Assembly (NCBI GenBank): GCA_943370285.1
Contig: CALRQJ020000007.1
Span: 1 to 64,000, forward strand
DNA from: CALRQJ02 sp943370285
GTDB lineage: Bacteria > Bacteroidota > Bacteroidia > Chitinophagales > Chitinophagaceae
Reading direction: 5' to 3'
DNA length: 64,000 nt
Each line of letters begins with the position of its first letter. Positions within the stretch are counted from its first letter, which is position 1. The notes under the pieces are model-generated. The model worked only from the letters and a program-made list of their open reading frames with translations. It was not told where the DNA came from and ran no database searches. The position numbers were made by a program, and so were the translations under genes. Shown here one piece after another: positions 17,867 to 25,566 of the stretch.

Positions 17867-18502
17867 TTAAAAAAGTCCAAACAGCTGGCTATCTATTTTA
17901 GTGATGATTTCTCCAAAATGTTCTTCGTTTTCGGCAAACTTATTTTTGTCTACATCAATGATTAAGAGATTGCCTTCTTTATAGTTGCCAATCCATTTGG
18001 TGTAGAATTCATTTAATTTTTTTAGATAGTCGAGTCGAATGTTTTCTTCATATTCTCTACCTCTTTTTTGAATTTGAGCTACCAATGTTGGTACAGAAGC
18101 TTGCAGATAAATCAACATATCTGGCGGTTGCACCATTGTTTTTAGCGTTTGAAAAAACTGATAATAATTATCAAAATCTCTTTTACTCATCAAACCCATT
18201 TCGTGCAGATTGGGTGCAAAAATGTTGGCATCTTCAAAAATGGTTCTGTCCTGAATCACGGTTTCTGTACCGCGATGAATTTCAAGCAGTTGATTTAAAC
18301 GACTATTGAGAAAATAGATTTGAAGGTTAAAACTCCAACGAGGCATATCCTCATAAAAATCCATGAGGTAGGGATTGTGGTCCACATCTTCAAACTGAGG
18401 AATCCATTTGTAATGTTTACTCAGCATTTCTGTTAGTGTAGTTTTACCGGCGCCAATATTGCCGGCAATGGCGATGTGTTTTGGTTTTCTTGTCTTTGCC
18501 AT
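17867..18502 (-). CDS. Deoxynucleoside kinase (dNK family)
   Basis: The 211-residue cytosolic enzyme phosphorylates deoxynucleosides in the salvage pathway. It has the P-loop GNIGAGKTT (14-22), the substrate loop FEDVDHNPYLMDFYEDM, the ERS-like QDRTIFEDANIFA segment and the lid motif QKRGREYEENI, all features of the dAK/dGK/dCK group. Substrate choice cannot be read from the sequence. It sits between the coiled-coil protein and trpS on the same strand. Confidence 0.93.
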   Translation of the reverse strand: MAKTRKPKHIAIAGNIGAGKTTLTEMLSKHYKWIPQFEDVDHNPYLMDFYEDMPRWSFNLQIYFLNSRLNQLLEIHRGTETVIQDRTIFEDANIFAPNLHEMGLMSKRDFDNYYQFFQTLKTMVQPPDMLIYLQASVPTLVAQIQKRGREYEENIRLDYLKKLNEFYTKWIGNYKEGNLLIIDVDKNKFAENEEHFGEIITKIDSQLFGLF

Positions 18503-18611
18503 CCGTTGTTGGTTTTAAGCAGTACGAAGTACGAACTTAATTTAAAGTTTGATAAGTATAGCTAACAATTTTGACAGTGTTCAAATAAATGCGAACTGTT
18601 GATTGTTTTGG

Positions 18612-19625
18612 TTAAAAGTATTGTACGCCAACCGCTTTTCTTACAGCTTGTAAAGTAGCGGCGGCACTTACCCTTGCTTTTTCGGCACCTTGTTTCATTG
18701 TTTTGGCTAATAACGCTTTATCGTTTTCTATTTCCAATGCTTTGGTTCTAATTGGTGCAATAAATTGTACCATGTCTTCTGCCAATTGTTTTTTCATATC
18801 TCCGTAGCGGATAATGCAGTTGCCTGCACTACTGGCATTAAAATCATCCTCAAATTTTTTGACCGTATTAGCACTACTTACCAATTTCATTAAAGTAAAC
18901 AAGTTTTCAATGTAGTCAGGCTTTATAGCGTTTGGTTCTTGCGGACCGCCATCTGTTTTAGCTTTCATTATTTTTTTCCGAACCAATTCATCATCATCTG
19001 CCAGGTATATGGTAGCTAACTGGTTTTCGCTTTTGCTCATTTTACCATTGCCATCTAAGCTTAAAATTTTAACTAAGTTGTCGCCATAATTAAAAGCCTG
19101 AGGTTCTACCAATGTTTCACCATAACGATGGTTGAAGCGTTGGGCAAAATTGCGGCTCATTTCTAAATGCTGTTCTTGGTCTTTACCCACCGGTACTTTA
19201 GATGCCCGATGAATCAAAATATCGGCAGCTTGCAATACCGGATAAGTTAATAAGCCGGCATTGACATTCTCCGGTTGTAAACGAACTTTATCTTTAAAAG
19301 TGGCTGTTTTCTCCAGTTCACCCTTATAGGCTAACATGTTTAAATACAAATATAATTCGGCAATCTCCGTTATGTCGCTTTGAACATACAGGGCCACTTT
19401 TTCGGGGTCTAATCCGCAAGCCATATTTTCTGCAATCACCCTTGTAACATTATATTGTAGTTGTTTGGTATCGGGGTGAGTGGTAAGGCTATGCCAATCG
19501 GCTACAAAAAAGTAGCAGTTATAATCGTTTTGCATGCGAACATAATTCTGCATAGCACCAAAATAATTGCCCAGGTGCAAAAAACCTGTTGGCCTAATAC
19601 CGCTTACGACTATTTCTTTTTGCAT
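18612..19625 (-). CDS. trpS: Tryptophanyl-tRNA synthetase
   Basis: The 337-residue class I synthetase has the HIGH-like motif TGFLHLGN near the N-terminus, ADWHSLT, the tryptophan pocket residues YVQSDITEIAEL, VPVGKDQEQHLE and KMSKS. The longest frame starts at 19661, but the ATG at 19625 gives the family N-terminus MQKEIVVSGIRPTG. A near-perfect -7 box (TATCTTCG, 19632-19639 on this strand) sits six bases before that ATG, so the transcript may be almost leaderless. Confidence 0.95.
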   Translation of the reverse strand: MQKEIVVSGIRPTGFLHLGNYFGAMQNYVRMQNDYNCYFFVADWHSLTTHPDTKQLQYNVTRVIAENMACGLDPEKVALYVQSDITEIAELYLYLNMLAYKGELEKTATFKDKVRLQPENVNAGLLTYPVLQAADILIHRASKVPVGKDQEQHLEMSRNFAQRFNHRYGETLVEPQAFNYGDNLVKILSLDGNGKMSKSENQLATIYLADDDELVRKKIMKAKTDGGPQEPNAIKPDYIENLFTLMKLVSSANTVKKFEDDFNASSAGNCIIRYGDMKKQLAEDMVQFIAPIRTKALEIENDKALLAKTMKQGAEKARVSAAATLQAVRKAVGVQYF

Positions 19626-19687
19626 AGGCGGCGAAGATAGCAATACGGCGTGCCTGTTCAAAATGCGATTTTTGCCCCAGCTACCCT

Positions 19688-19695
19688 TAACTTTG
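19688..19695 (+). promoter_or_regulatory. -7 promoter box for the first PTPS gene
   Basis: TAACTTTG matches TAnnTTTG exactly. It ends 23 bases before the ATG at 19719. A -33 TTTG is not clear. Confidence 0.55.
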
Positions 19696-19718
19696 CAAAA
19701 AATTGAATTTTTGTAGTG

Positions 19719-20129
19719 ATGGTGTATTTGACTCGATTAGAACATTTTAACGCTGCTCATAAATTATACAATCCTAATTGGAGTAGAGAGAAGAATGAGG
19801 AAGTTTTTGGCGTTTGCGCCAACGAAAATTGGCATGGCCACAACTTTGAACTGTTTGTTACTGTAAAAGGCAAGCCCAACCCCGATACCGGATTTATTAT
19901 GGACGTTAAAAAGTTAAGCCAAATTATCCAGGAGTATGTGGTAAAGAAATTAGACCACAAAAACCTGAATTTAGATGTTGACTTTTTAACAGAACAAATG
20001 TGTAGCACCGAAAATTTAGTGATTGCCATTTGGAAGCAATTGCAACCTCAGTTACCTGCTTCTGTGCAATTGCATTGCATTAAGTTATATGAGACTCCCC
20101 GCATTTATGTAGAATACTTTGGCGATTAG
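19719..20129 (+). CDS. 6-pyruvoyl-tetrahydropterin synthase/QueD family protein, copy 1
   Basis: The 136-residue protein has the PTPS fold residues: zinc ligands H14, H39 and H41 (HGHNF), catalytic Cys33 (GVCANEN) and the KKLDHKNLNLD segment. QueD makes 6-carboxytetrahydropterin from dihydroneopterin triphosphate for queuosine, and other members make pterins. It is closely related to the gene at 20523 and about equal in length. An ATG at 19719 follows an in-frame GTG at 19716. The precise role of each copy is open. Confidence 0.88.
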   Translation: MVYLTRLEHFNAAHKLYNPNWSREKNEEVFGVCANENWHGHNFELFVTVKGKPNPDTGFIMDVKKLSQIIQEYVVKKLDHKNLNLDVDFLTEQMCSTENLVIAIWKQLQPQLPASVQLHCIKLYETPRIYVEYFGD

Positions 20130-20522
20130 CAGCCAAAACGGCAGTATTACTTTGTTTAAAATATCTTGCTGCAACGAGGTATTTTGCGTAAACGTTTAAT
20201 TTTTTTAAAAAAATTCTAAACAAAACGACTGTCTATCTCGTTTATTATAGTGTACAATATGCCGAAGTGCAACTGACAGATTATTTTTGGTACGCATTTG
20301 GTGTAGTATAAGTTCAAGCACATTGTATCAATCGCCTGGCTTTCTAGATATGTCGGCCACTTGATCAGCACACTTCTGAAACAGTGCCGGCAGTTGATAC
20401 TCTAATCTTGAAAAAATTGTTTTCTAAATGAATGAACAATGAGTTGTTGGCGTTGAAGAGTGCGACGCAACGGCAGCTTAATGGATGTTCTACCGTTGGC
20501 TACCAAAATAGCCTTACACATT
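20130..20522 (+). promoter_or_regulatory. 393-base gap between the PTPS paralogues with palindromes
   Basis: No ORF of useful length is visible on either strand. A perfect 10-bp palindrome (TAAACGTTTA, 20189-20198) abuts an 18-bp perfect A/T palindrome (seven T then seven A, 20198-20215), with GTTTA/TAAAC extending its stem. This resembles an operator, bent A-tract DNA or a hairpin. I found no preQ1-type aptamer signature. It probably carries the promoter for the second PTPS and folE. Confidence 0.45.
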
Positions 20523-20936
20523 ATGGAGAAAAAAGTAGCAGTTTTTAGAAAAGAACATTTTAACGCCGCTCACCGATTACATAATCCTAATTGGAGCGAC
20601 GAAAAAAATAAGACGGTATTTGGTTTGTGTAACAATCCCAATTACCATGGGCATAATTATGAATTAATTGTTCAGGTAACCGGTGTGCCGGATGCCGAAA
20701 CGGGTTATGTGATTGACATGAAAGTGTTAAGCGATTTAATTAAGGTCGAAGTATTAAATCAATTTGATCATAAAAATTTAAACTTAGATACCACAGTTTT
20801 CAAACAGTTGAATCCGACAGCCGAAAATATTGCCGTAGTGATTTACGATTTATTGAGGGCCAAGTTAGAAGAACGTTTAGAACTTAAAATAAGATTATAT
20901 GAAACAGAACGAAACTTTGTTGAATATCCAGCTTAA
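20523..20936 (+). CDS. 6-carboxytetrahydropterin synthase (QueD)/PTPS family protein, copy 2
   Basis: The 137-residue protein retains all family residues: H16, Cys36 (GLCNNPN), H42 and H44 (YHGHNY), and FDHKNLNLD. It is about the same length as copy 1 and matches it along the whole chain (EHFNAAHRLHNPNWSDEKN versus EHFNAAHKLYNPNWSREKN). The frame is open from 20460, but the ATG at 20523 gives the family N-terminus. folE follows directly, with its possible start overlapping or 31 bases after the stop. One of the two copies likely serves queuosine. Confidence 0.9.
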   Translation: MEKKVAVFRKEHFNAAHRLHNPNWSDEKNKTVFGLCNNPNYHGHNYELIVQVTGVPDAETGYVIDMKVLSDLIKVEVLNQFDHKNLNLDTTVFKQLNPTAENIAVVIYDLLRAKLEERLELKIRLYETERNFVEYPA

Positions 20937-20967
20937 TGGCGATAACCGTATTGAATTAAGTGATATT

Positions 20968-21621
20968 ATGATAGATGAAATGGGAGATAATCATGTTAGC
21001 ACAAGTGTTGATACACCATTGCGACCGGATGCCTTTGATATGTCTGACGCCGAAAAAGTAGCAGCGATTGAACAACATTTCCGTAGCATAATGGACATTA
21101 TGGGTCTTGATTTGACCGATGATAGTTTGAAGGGGACACCGCACCGTGTTGCTAAAATGTATATTAAAGAAATTTTCAGTGGATTAAATCCTGAAAATAA
21201 ACCTAAGATGGCCTTGTTCGAAAACAAGTACAAATACAATGAAATGTTGGTGGAGAAGAACATTTCGTTTTATAGTAATTGTGAGCACCACTTTGTACCC
21301 ATCATTGGAAAAGCACATGTGGCCTACATTAGCAATGGTAAAGTAATTGGCTTAAGCAAGTTGAATAGATTAGTTGAGTTTTATGCTAAGCGTCCGCAAG
21401 TGCAAGAAAGACTAACTATGCAAATTGGTAAAGATTTGCAAGCAGTTTTAGGCACAGATGATGTTGCTGTTGTGATAGATGCTAAACACCTTTGTGTTGC
21501 TAGCCGTGGTGTTGAAGATGATACATCCTCTACCATTACTGCATTTTATGGCGGTGCGTTTAAAGACGAATATAAGAAATCTGAATTTTTGAAATATTTA
21601 GAATTACACACTAGTTTTTAA
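20968..21621 (+). CDS. folE: GTP cyclohydrolase I (FolE)
   Basis: FolE turns GTP into 7,8-dihydroneopterin triphosphate, the substrate of PTPS/QueD and the entry to folate. The core is complete: LKGTPHRVAKMYIKEIFSGL, zinc ligands in NCEHHFVPI and CVASRGV, and GLSKLNRLVEFYAKRPQVQE. The start is uncertain. ATGs at 20899 (38-base overlap with the PTPS), 20968 and 20980 are in frame; 20968 gives 217 residues, close to the usual size. The order PTPS-FolE places substrate supply beside its user. Confidence 0.93.
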   Translation: MIDEMGDNHVSTSVDTPLRPDAFDMSDAEKVAAIEQHFRSIMDIMGLDLTDDSLKGTPHRVAKMYIKEIFSGLNPENKPKMALFENKYKYNEMLVEKNISFYSNCEHHFVPIIGKAHVAYISNGKVIGLSKLNRLVEFYAKRPQVQERLTMQIGKDLQAVLGTDDVAVVIDAKHLCVASRGVEDDTSSTITAFYGGAFKDEYKKSEFLKYLELHTSF

Positions 21622-21640
21622 ATTAGTTGAAGTGTTGTAG

Positions 21641-21675
21641 AAACGGGTGATCATTTTGGTCACCCGTTTTTTTGT
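21641..21675 (+). terminator. Intrinsic terminator after folE
   Basis: AAACGGGTGA (21641-21650) pairs with TCACCCGTTT (21660-21669) over a nine-base loop and is followed by a T run. It closes the PTPS-folE unit. Confidence 0.88.
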
Positions 21676-21797
21676 TTGTCATAACATAATCTTGACATTG
21701 CTGTGATGAACGGCGATATTATTTTTCTCTATCTTCACCTTCATTCGTTGTTTCACCAACAGGCCGCTCTGCCATTATTCACTTTAAACAACGAAAT

Positions 21798-23168
21798 ATG
21801 GTTAGTGTAATTATTCCTGCATTAAATGAAGGTAAAACCATTGAAGCTGTTGTTGCAAAAGCATTTAACAGTAGTCATGTAACCGAAGTAATAGTTGTAG
21901 ACGATAAGTCGGTGGATGATACGGTTGCCAAAGCAAAAAAAGCCGGTGCAACAATTATTACCAGCACAAAATTGGGTAAAGGTACATCTATGAAAGATGG
22001 TGTATTGGTTGCAACAAATGAAGTGTTGGTGTTTTTAGATGCTGATATTTTGACTTATCCGGATGATGTGGTTGATGTGTTAGCTACACCAATTATTGCC
22101 GGATCAGCAGATTTTGTAAAGTCTTATTTTACAAGGCAAGCAGGTAGGGTTACAGAATTAGTAGCTAAGCCATTGTTGTCTATTTTGAATCCTAATTTTC
22201 CCAATTTTATTCAGCCATTAAGTGGCATGATTGCAGGTAAAAAATCGTTGTTGCAAAAAATAGAATTTGAAGAAGGTTATGGTGTAGATATCGGTGTTTT
22301 GATAGACATGCATCAAATGCAAGCCGTGATTAAGGAAGTAAATATTGGCAACATTGAAAACCAAATGCAACAGTTAGCGCAGTTGGGTAAAATGAGTAAA
22401 GAAGTAGCCAGAACAATCATCAAAAAATCCGGCAACCTTACACAAAACTTAGAGACTTATGAAAACATACAAGTTATTAGAGAGCAAATGGAATTTGCCA
22501 TTAAGGAAGGTGTCTCTTCATTAAAGAAAATTGCTGTTTTTGATATGGATAACACTTTGTTGAGAGGCAGTTTTATACAAACTGCTGCTGCCAAATTTGG
22601 GTTTACTGCTGCATTAGTAGAGATTGCTACAACCCAAACCAATCCATTCATTCGTACTAAACATATTGCTCGGTTGCTAAAAGGTAAATCTATTGCCGAG
22701 TTACTTTCGGTTGCTGATGAAATTCCTGTAACGGAGCATGCCATTGAAACGATAGCTACGTTAAGGGCGAAGGGTTTTATTGTTGGCTTAATGTCTGATA
22801 GTTACGATTGTATTACCAATCACTTTAAAAACAAAATGGGCTTTGATTTTTCGCTAGCCAATGAATTGGAGTTTTCGAAAAGTTTTGCCACCGGCGAAGT
22901 AAAAATTCCTTCTTTTTTTCTAGCTAATGATAACAGTTTATGTAAACATGATTATTGTAAATTGAATGCCTTGGTTGATATCTGTCATAATTATGGGGTT
23001 GATATTAAAAATACTTTGGTAATTGGCGATGGCGAAAATGATGTGTGTACTATTAAGAAATCGGGTATTGGAATTTCTTTTTGTTCTACTTATACTATGC
23101 TTGATGTGGTGGCAGATTATGTGGTTAAAACGCCTGACTTTACTACTATAGTTGCGTTGGTTGATTAA
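21798..23168 (+). CDS. Glycosyltransferase (GpgS/GT81-like) fused to HAD phosphatase
   Basis: Residues 1-230 form a GT-A transferase with PALNEGKTIEAVV, VVDDKSVDDT, D81-A-D83 (VFLDADIL) and the run GRVTELVAKPLLSILNP, IQPLSGMIAGKK and EEGYGVDIGVLIDMHQM. The latter resembles glucosyl-3-phosphoglycerate synthase. Residues about 245-456 are a HAD-IB/SerB-like phosphatase with the nucleophile D249-M-D251-N-T, GLMSDSYD, and GDGENDVCTIKKSG. Fusion of a phosphoglycerate sugar synthase and a phosphatase would make glucosyl- or mannosylglycerate in one protein, but the substrates are inference. A simple alternative is a GT2-HAD enzyme of another sugar-phosphate pathway. Confidence 0.8.
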   Translation: MVSVIIPALNEGKTIEAVVAKAFNSSHVTEVIVVDDKSVDDTVAKAKKAGATIITSTKLGKGTSMKDGVLVATNEVLVFLDADILTYPDDVVDVLATPIIAGSADFVKSYFTRQAGRVTELVAKPLLSILNPNFPNFIQPLSGMIAGKKSLLQKIEFEEGYGVDIGVLIDMHQMQAVIKEVNIGNIENQMQQLAQLGKMSKEVARTIIKKSGNLTQNLETYENIQVIREQMEFAIKEGVSSLKKIAVFDMDNTLLRGSFIQTAAAKFGFTAALVEIATTQTNPFIRTKHIARLLKGKSIAELLSVADEIPVTEHAIETIATLRAKGFIVGLMSDSYDCITNHFKNKMGFDFSLANELEFSKSFATGEVKIPSFFLANDNSLCKHDYCKLNALVDICHNYGVDIKNTLVIGDGENDVCTIKKSGIGISFCSTYTMLDVVADYVVKTPDFTTIVALVD

Positions 23169-23180
23169 CTAAGATGTTTT

Positions 23181-23208
23181 TTTGCCAACTGTACTTACCT
23201 TATTTTTG
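23181..23208 (+). promoter_or_regulatory. Promoter for fabD
   Basis: TTTG at 23181-23184 and TATTTTTG at 23201-23208 are separated by 16 bases, and the -7 box ends 18 bases before the fabD ATG. The spacing is on the short side of the usual range. Confidence 0.6.
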
Positions 23209-23226
23209 GAACTTTAAAACTACTGT

Positions 23227-24120
23227 ATGAGTAAACATGCTTATGTTTTTCCGGGACAAGGGTCACAGTTTAGCGGTATGGGTAAACAGCTTTACGAAAC
23301 CAATGATTTAGCCAAAGATTTATTTGAACAAGCCAATGATATAGTTGGATTTCGCATTAGCGATATCATGTTCAATGGAACAGATGAAGCATTAAAGCAA
23401 ACCAATGTTACGCAGCCTGCTGTTTTTTTGCATTCAGTGATTGCTTTTAAAACGCTGGAAAACGCTGTTCCTGACATGGTTGCTGGGCACTCCCTTGGTG
23501 AGTTTTCTGCATTGGTGGCCAATCAAACATTGCGTTTTGAAGATGCGTTGAAATTAGTTTGCATTCGGGCCAATGCCATGCAAAAAGCCTGCGAAGTTAA
23601 CCCAAGTACCATGGCTGCTGTGTTAGCTTTAGCCGATGATAAAGTAGAAGCTATTTGTACTGAAGTAACTGCCGAAACCGGTGAAGTTGTAGTGGCAGCT
23701 AATTATAATTGTCCGGGTCAGCTAGTGATAAGTGGGAGTATAAAAGGAATTGAAATTGCTTGTGAAAGAATGAAAGCTGCTGGAGCAAAAAGAGCATTGG
23801 TATTGCCTGTTGGTGGTGCATTTCATAGTCCGTTAATGAAGCCGGCCCGTGAAGAATTGGCAGCGGCTATTGCTGCAATAACATTTCATCAACCCATTGC
23901 ACCGGTATATCAAAATGTGGTGGCACAAGCTGTATCAGATGCAGCAGCTATACAACAAAATTTAATTGCACAATTAACAGGTGCTGTGCGTTGGACACAA
24001 AGTGTGCAAGCTATGGTAGCGGATGGTGCTACCCATTTTACCGAGGCTGGTCCGGGTAAAGTATTACAAGGGTTAGTACAAAAAATTTATAAGGAAGCGG
24101 TAGTAGATGGGGTTAATTAA
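23227..24120 (+). CDS. fabD: Malonyl-CoA:ACP transacylase
   Basis: FabD charges acyl carrier protein with malonate for fatty acid elongation. The 297-residue protein begins with the diagnostic PGQGSQFSGMG, has nucleophile S89 in AGHSLGEFSA, and the catalytic His near GGAFHSPLM. Length is normal. The coding end carries a palindrome that includes the stop codon and probably terminates transcription. No other fatty acid genes are adjacent. Confidence 0.96.
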   Translation: MSKHAYVFPGQGSQFSGMGKQLYETNDLAKDLFEQANDIVGFRISDIMFNGTDEALKQTNVTQPAVFLHSVIAFKTLENAVPDMVAGHSLGEFSALVANQTLRFEDALKLVCIRANAMQKACEVNPSTMAAVLALADDKVEAICTEVTAETGEVVVAANYNCPGQLVISGSIKGIEIACERMKAAGAKRALVLPVGGAFHSPLMKPAREELAAAIAAITFHQPIAPVYQNVVAQAVSDAAAIQQNLIAQLTGAVRWTQSVQAMVADGATHFTEAGPGKVLQGLVQKIYKEAVVDGVN

Positions 24121-24130
24121 CCCCATTTTT
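24109..24130 (+). terminator. Terminator overlapping the fabD stop codon
   Basis: GGGGTTAA (24109-24116) and TTAACCCC (24117-24124) form a perfect 16-bp palindrome whose centre includes the TAA stop. ATTTTTATTT follows. It may also serve the convergent gene. Confidence 0.7.
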
Positions 24131-24581
24131 ATTTGGAAGTATCAATTGCACAATTATACCATTCACCATCAAAACTAGCATGGTATTTTTTGTAGAAATT
24201 AATAGCAGGTTCGTTCCATTTCAACACTTGCCATACAATGCCATTTAATTGTTTGGCTTTGGCTTCTTCAATCAATCGGTCAAATAATAACGTACCAATA
24301 CCTTTGCCCCTTGCTGCTTCGGTAACTAAAAAATCTTCGAGGTACATGCGTTGACCTTTCCAAGTGCTGTAACGAATATAATACAAGGTAAAGCCCAAAA
24401 TAATTCCATCTTCTTCAGCTACAAAACCCCACCATACCGGGTTTGCCCCAAAACCACTTTCCTCAAAATGTGTTAGGGTAACCGTTACTTCATGGGGTGC
24501 TTTTTCGTACACCGCTAATTCATAAATCAGTTCTAATAATCGTTTGCAATCTTTTCTTTCAGCGGGTCTAACAGTAATCAT
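24129..24581 (-). CDS. GNAT N-acetyltransferase, diamine (SSAT)-like
   Basis: The 150-residue protein has the spermidine/spermine-acetyltransferase-like pattern: MITVRPAERKDCKRLLELI, YEKAPHEV, YSTWKGQRMYLEDFLV, then the acetyl-CoA loop RGKGIGTLLF and the late WNEPAINFYKKYHA. Substrates of such enzymes are polyamines or related amines; the exact one is unknown. It faces fabD tail to tail and may share a transcript start with the upstream minus-strand genes. Confidence 0.9.
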   Translation of the reverse strand: MITVRPAERKDCKRLLELIYELAVYEKAPHEVTVTLTHFEESGFGANPVWWGFVAEEDGIILGFTLYYIRYSTWKGQRMYLEDFLVTEAARGKGIGTLLFDRLIEEAKAKQLNGIVWQVLKWNEPAINFYKKYHASFDGEWYNCAIDTSK

Positions 24582-24616
24582 CTTGGTTGCTTTGTCGTAA
24601 AAATAAAGAACGGTAT

Positions 24617-25552
24617 TTAGTTTTGTTGAAGTAGTGCTAAAACATTTTCGGCGCAGCCAAAACTTAAGGTATAGCCACTGCCACCATGTCCATAGTTGTG
24701 AATAATATTAGCCACTCTTTCTAAGCGTACTTCTTTTCGGTATGGTCTTAAGCCGGCCCAATTGCCAATAATTTGTTGCTGTTGTAAAGCCGGTAAAACT
24801 GCCATTGCCTTTTGATGTATTTCATTCAATGTTTCAGCAACGGTAATGGCTTCGCCGATATTTTCTTCGTAAGTGCCGCCAATGATGGTGGCATCTTTTC
24901 GCGGTACGATATATATAGATGATTGGTTATCTAGAAATATATTTTTCGGAATGCCTGGTTCTGTTAATACAATTTGTCCTCGTACGGGGATAACGGATTC
25001 GTCATTGCACAATGTAGCAGCGCCCAAGCCTGTACAATTCACTACCATATCAAATTCATTTTGTAGTGTAGTTATATCTGTAATTGTTTGTTCAATAATT
25101 GTTGCACCTAATAATTGTACTTGTTGGAGCAGCCAAGGCAAAAAGATTTGTGTCTCAATCAGCGGTACAATAGCTTCATGGCCGAAAGCATAACCTTTTG
25201 GTATTTCATCCCCAGCTAATACCCTATACGAATTTTCAGGCATGAATGATAGCCAACTATCATCATTAACAACATCAGCTTTAGCTACTTTCATAAGTTT
25301 AACCATGCTGATGCCCGTTGCTGCATTGGCACTTAACGCTTTGAATGTATGGTAACTTTTTTGACACCAATCAATGCCTCGTTTATCGTTGCGAACATGA
25401 TACGGAAACCAAAATGCCGCTGCTTTAAACGAAACAATATGGGTAGAAAAATCTTCGGCTATTACAGTAACAGGGTAGCCGGCATGTAGTAAAGTAAAAG
25501 CGGTGGACAATCCACTGATGCCACCGCCTATGATTGCAATTTGTTGCGTCAT
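24617..25552 (-). CDS. FAD-dependent D-amino-acid-oxidase-family oxidoreductase
   Basis: The 311-residue protein has an N-terminal FAD loop GGGISGLSTAF (about 8-18) and the C-terminal DAAO signature NYGHGGSGYTLSFGCA (about 285-300). It also has WAGLRPYRKEVRLERV, with an Arg in the position that binds the substrate carboxylate. It is therefore a candidate D-amino-acid oxidase or glycine/D-aspartate oxidase. It is cytosolic, with no signal peptide. The start is the first ATG. The neighbour upstream is a serine hydrolase. Confidence 0.88.
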   Translation of the reverse strand: MTQQIAIIGGGISGLSTAFTLLHAGYPVTVIAEDFSTHIVSFKAAAFWFPYHVRNDKRGIDWCQKSYHTFKALSANAATGISMVKLMKVAKADVVNDDSWLSFMPENSYRVLAGDEIPKGYAFGHEAIVPLIETQIFLPWLLQQVQLLGATIIEQTITDITTLQNEFDMVVNCTGLGAATLCNDESVIPVRGQIVLTEPGIPKNIFLDNQSSIYIVPRKDATIIGGTYEENIGEAITVAETLNEIHQKAMAVLPALQQQQIIGNWAGLRPYRKEVRLERVANIIHNYGHGGSGYTLSFGCAENVLALLQQN

Positions 25553-25566
25553 TTCTCCTAAAGCTG

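Noticed and set aside
20130..20522. preQ1 riboswitch in front of the second PTPS gene
   Set aside because: The short C-rich loop and A-rich tail pattern of preQ1-I was not found.
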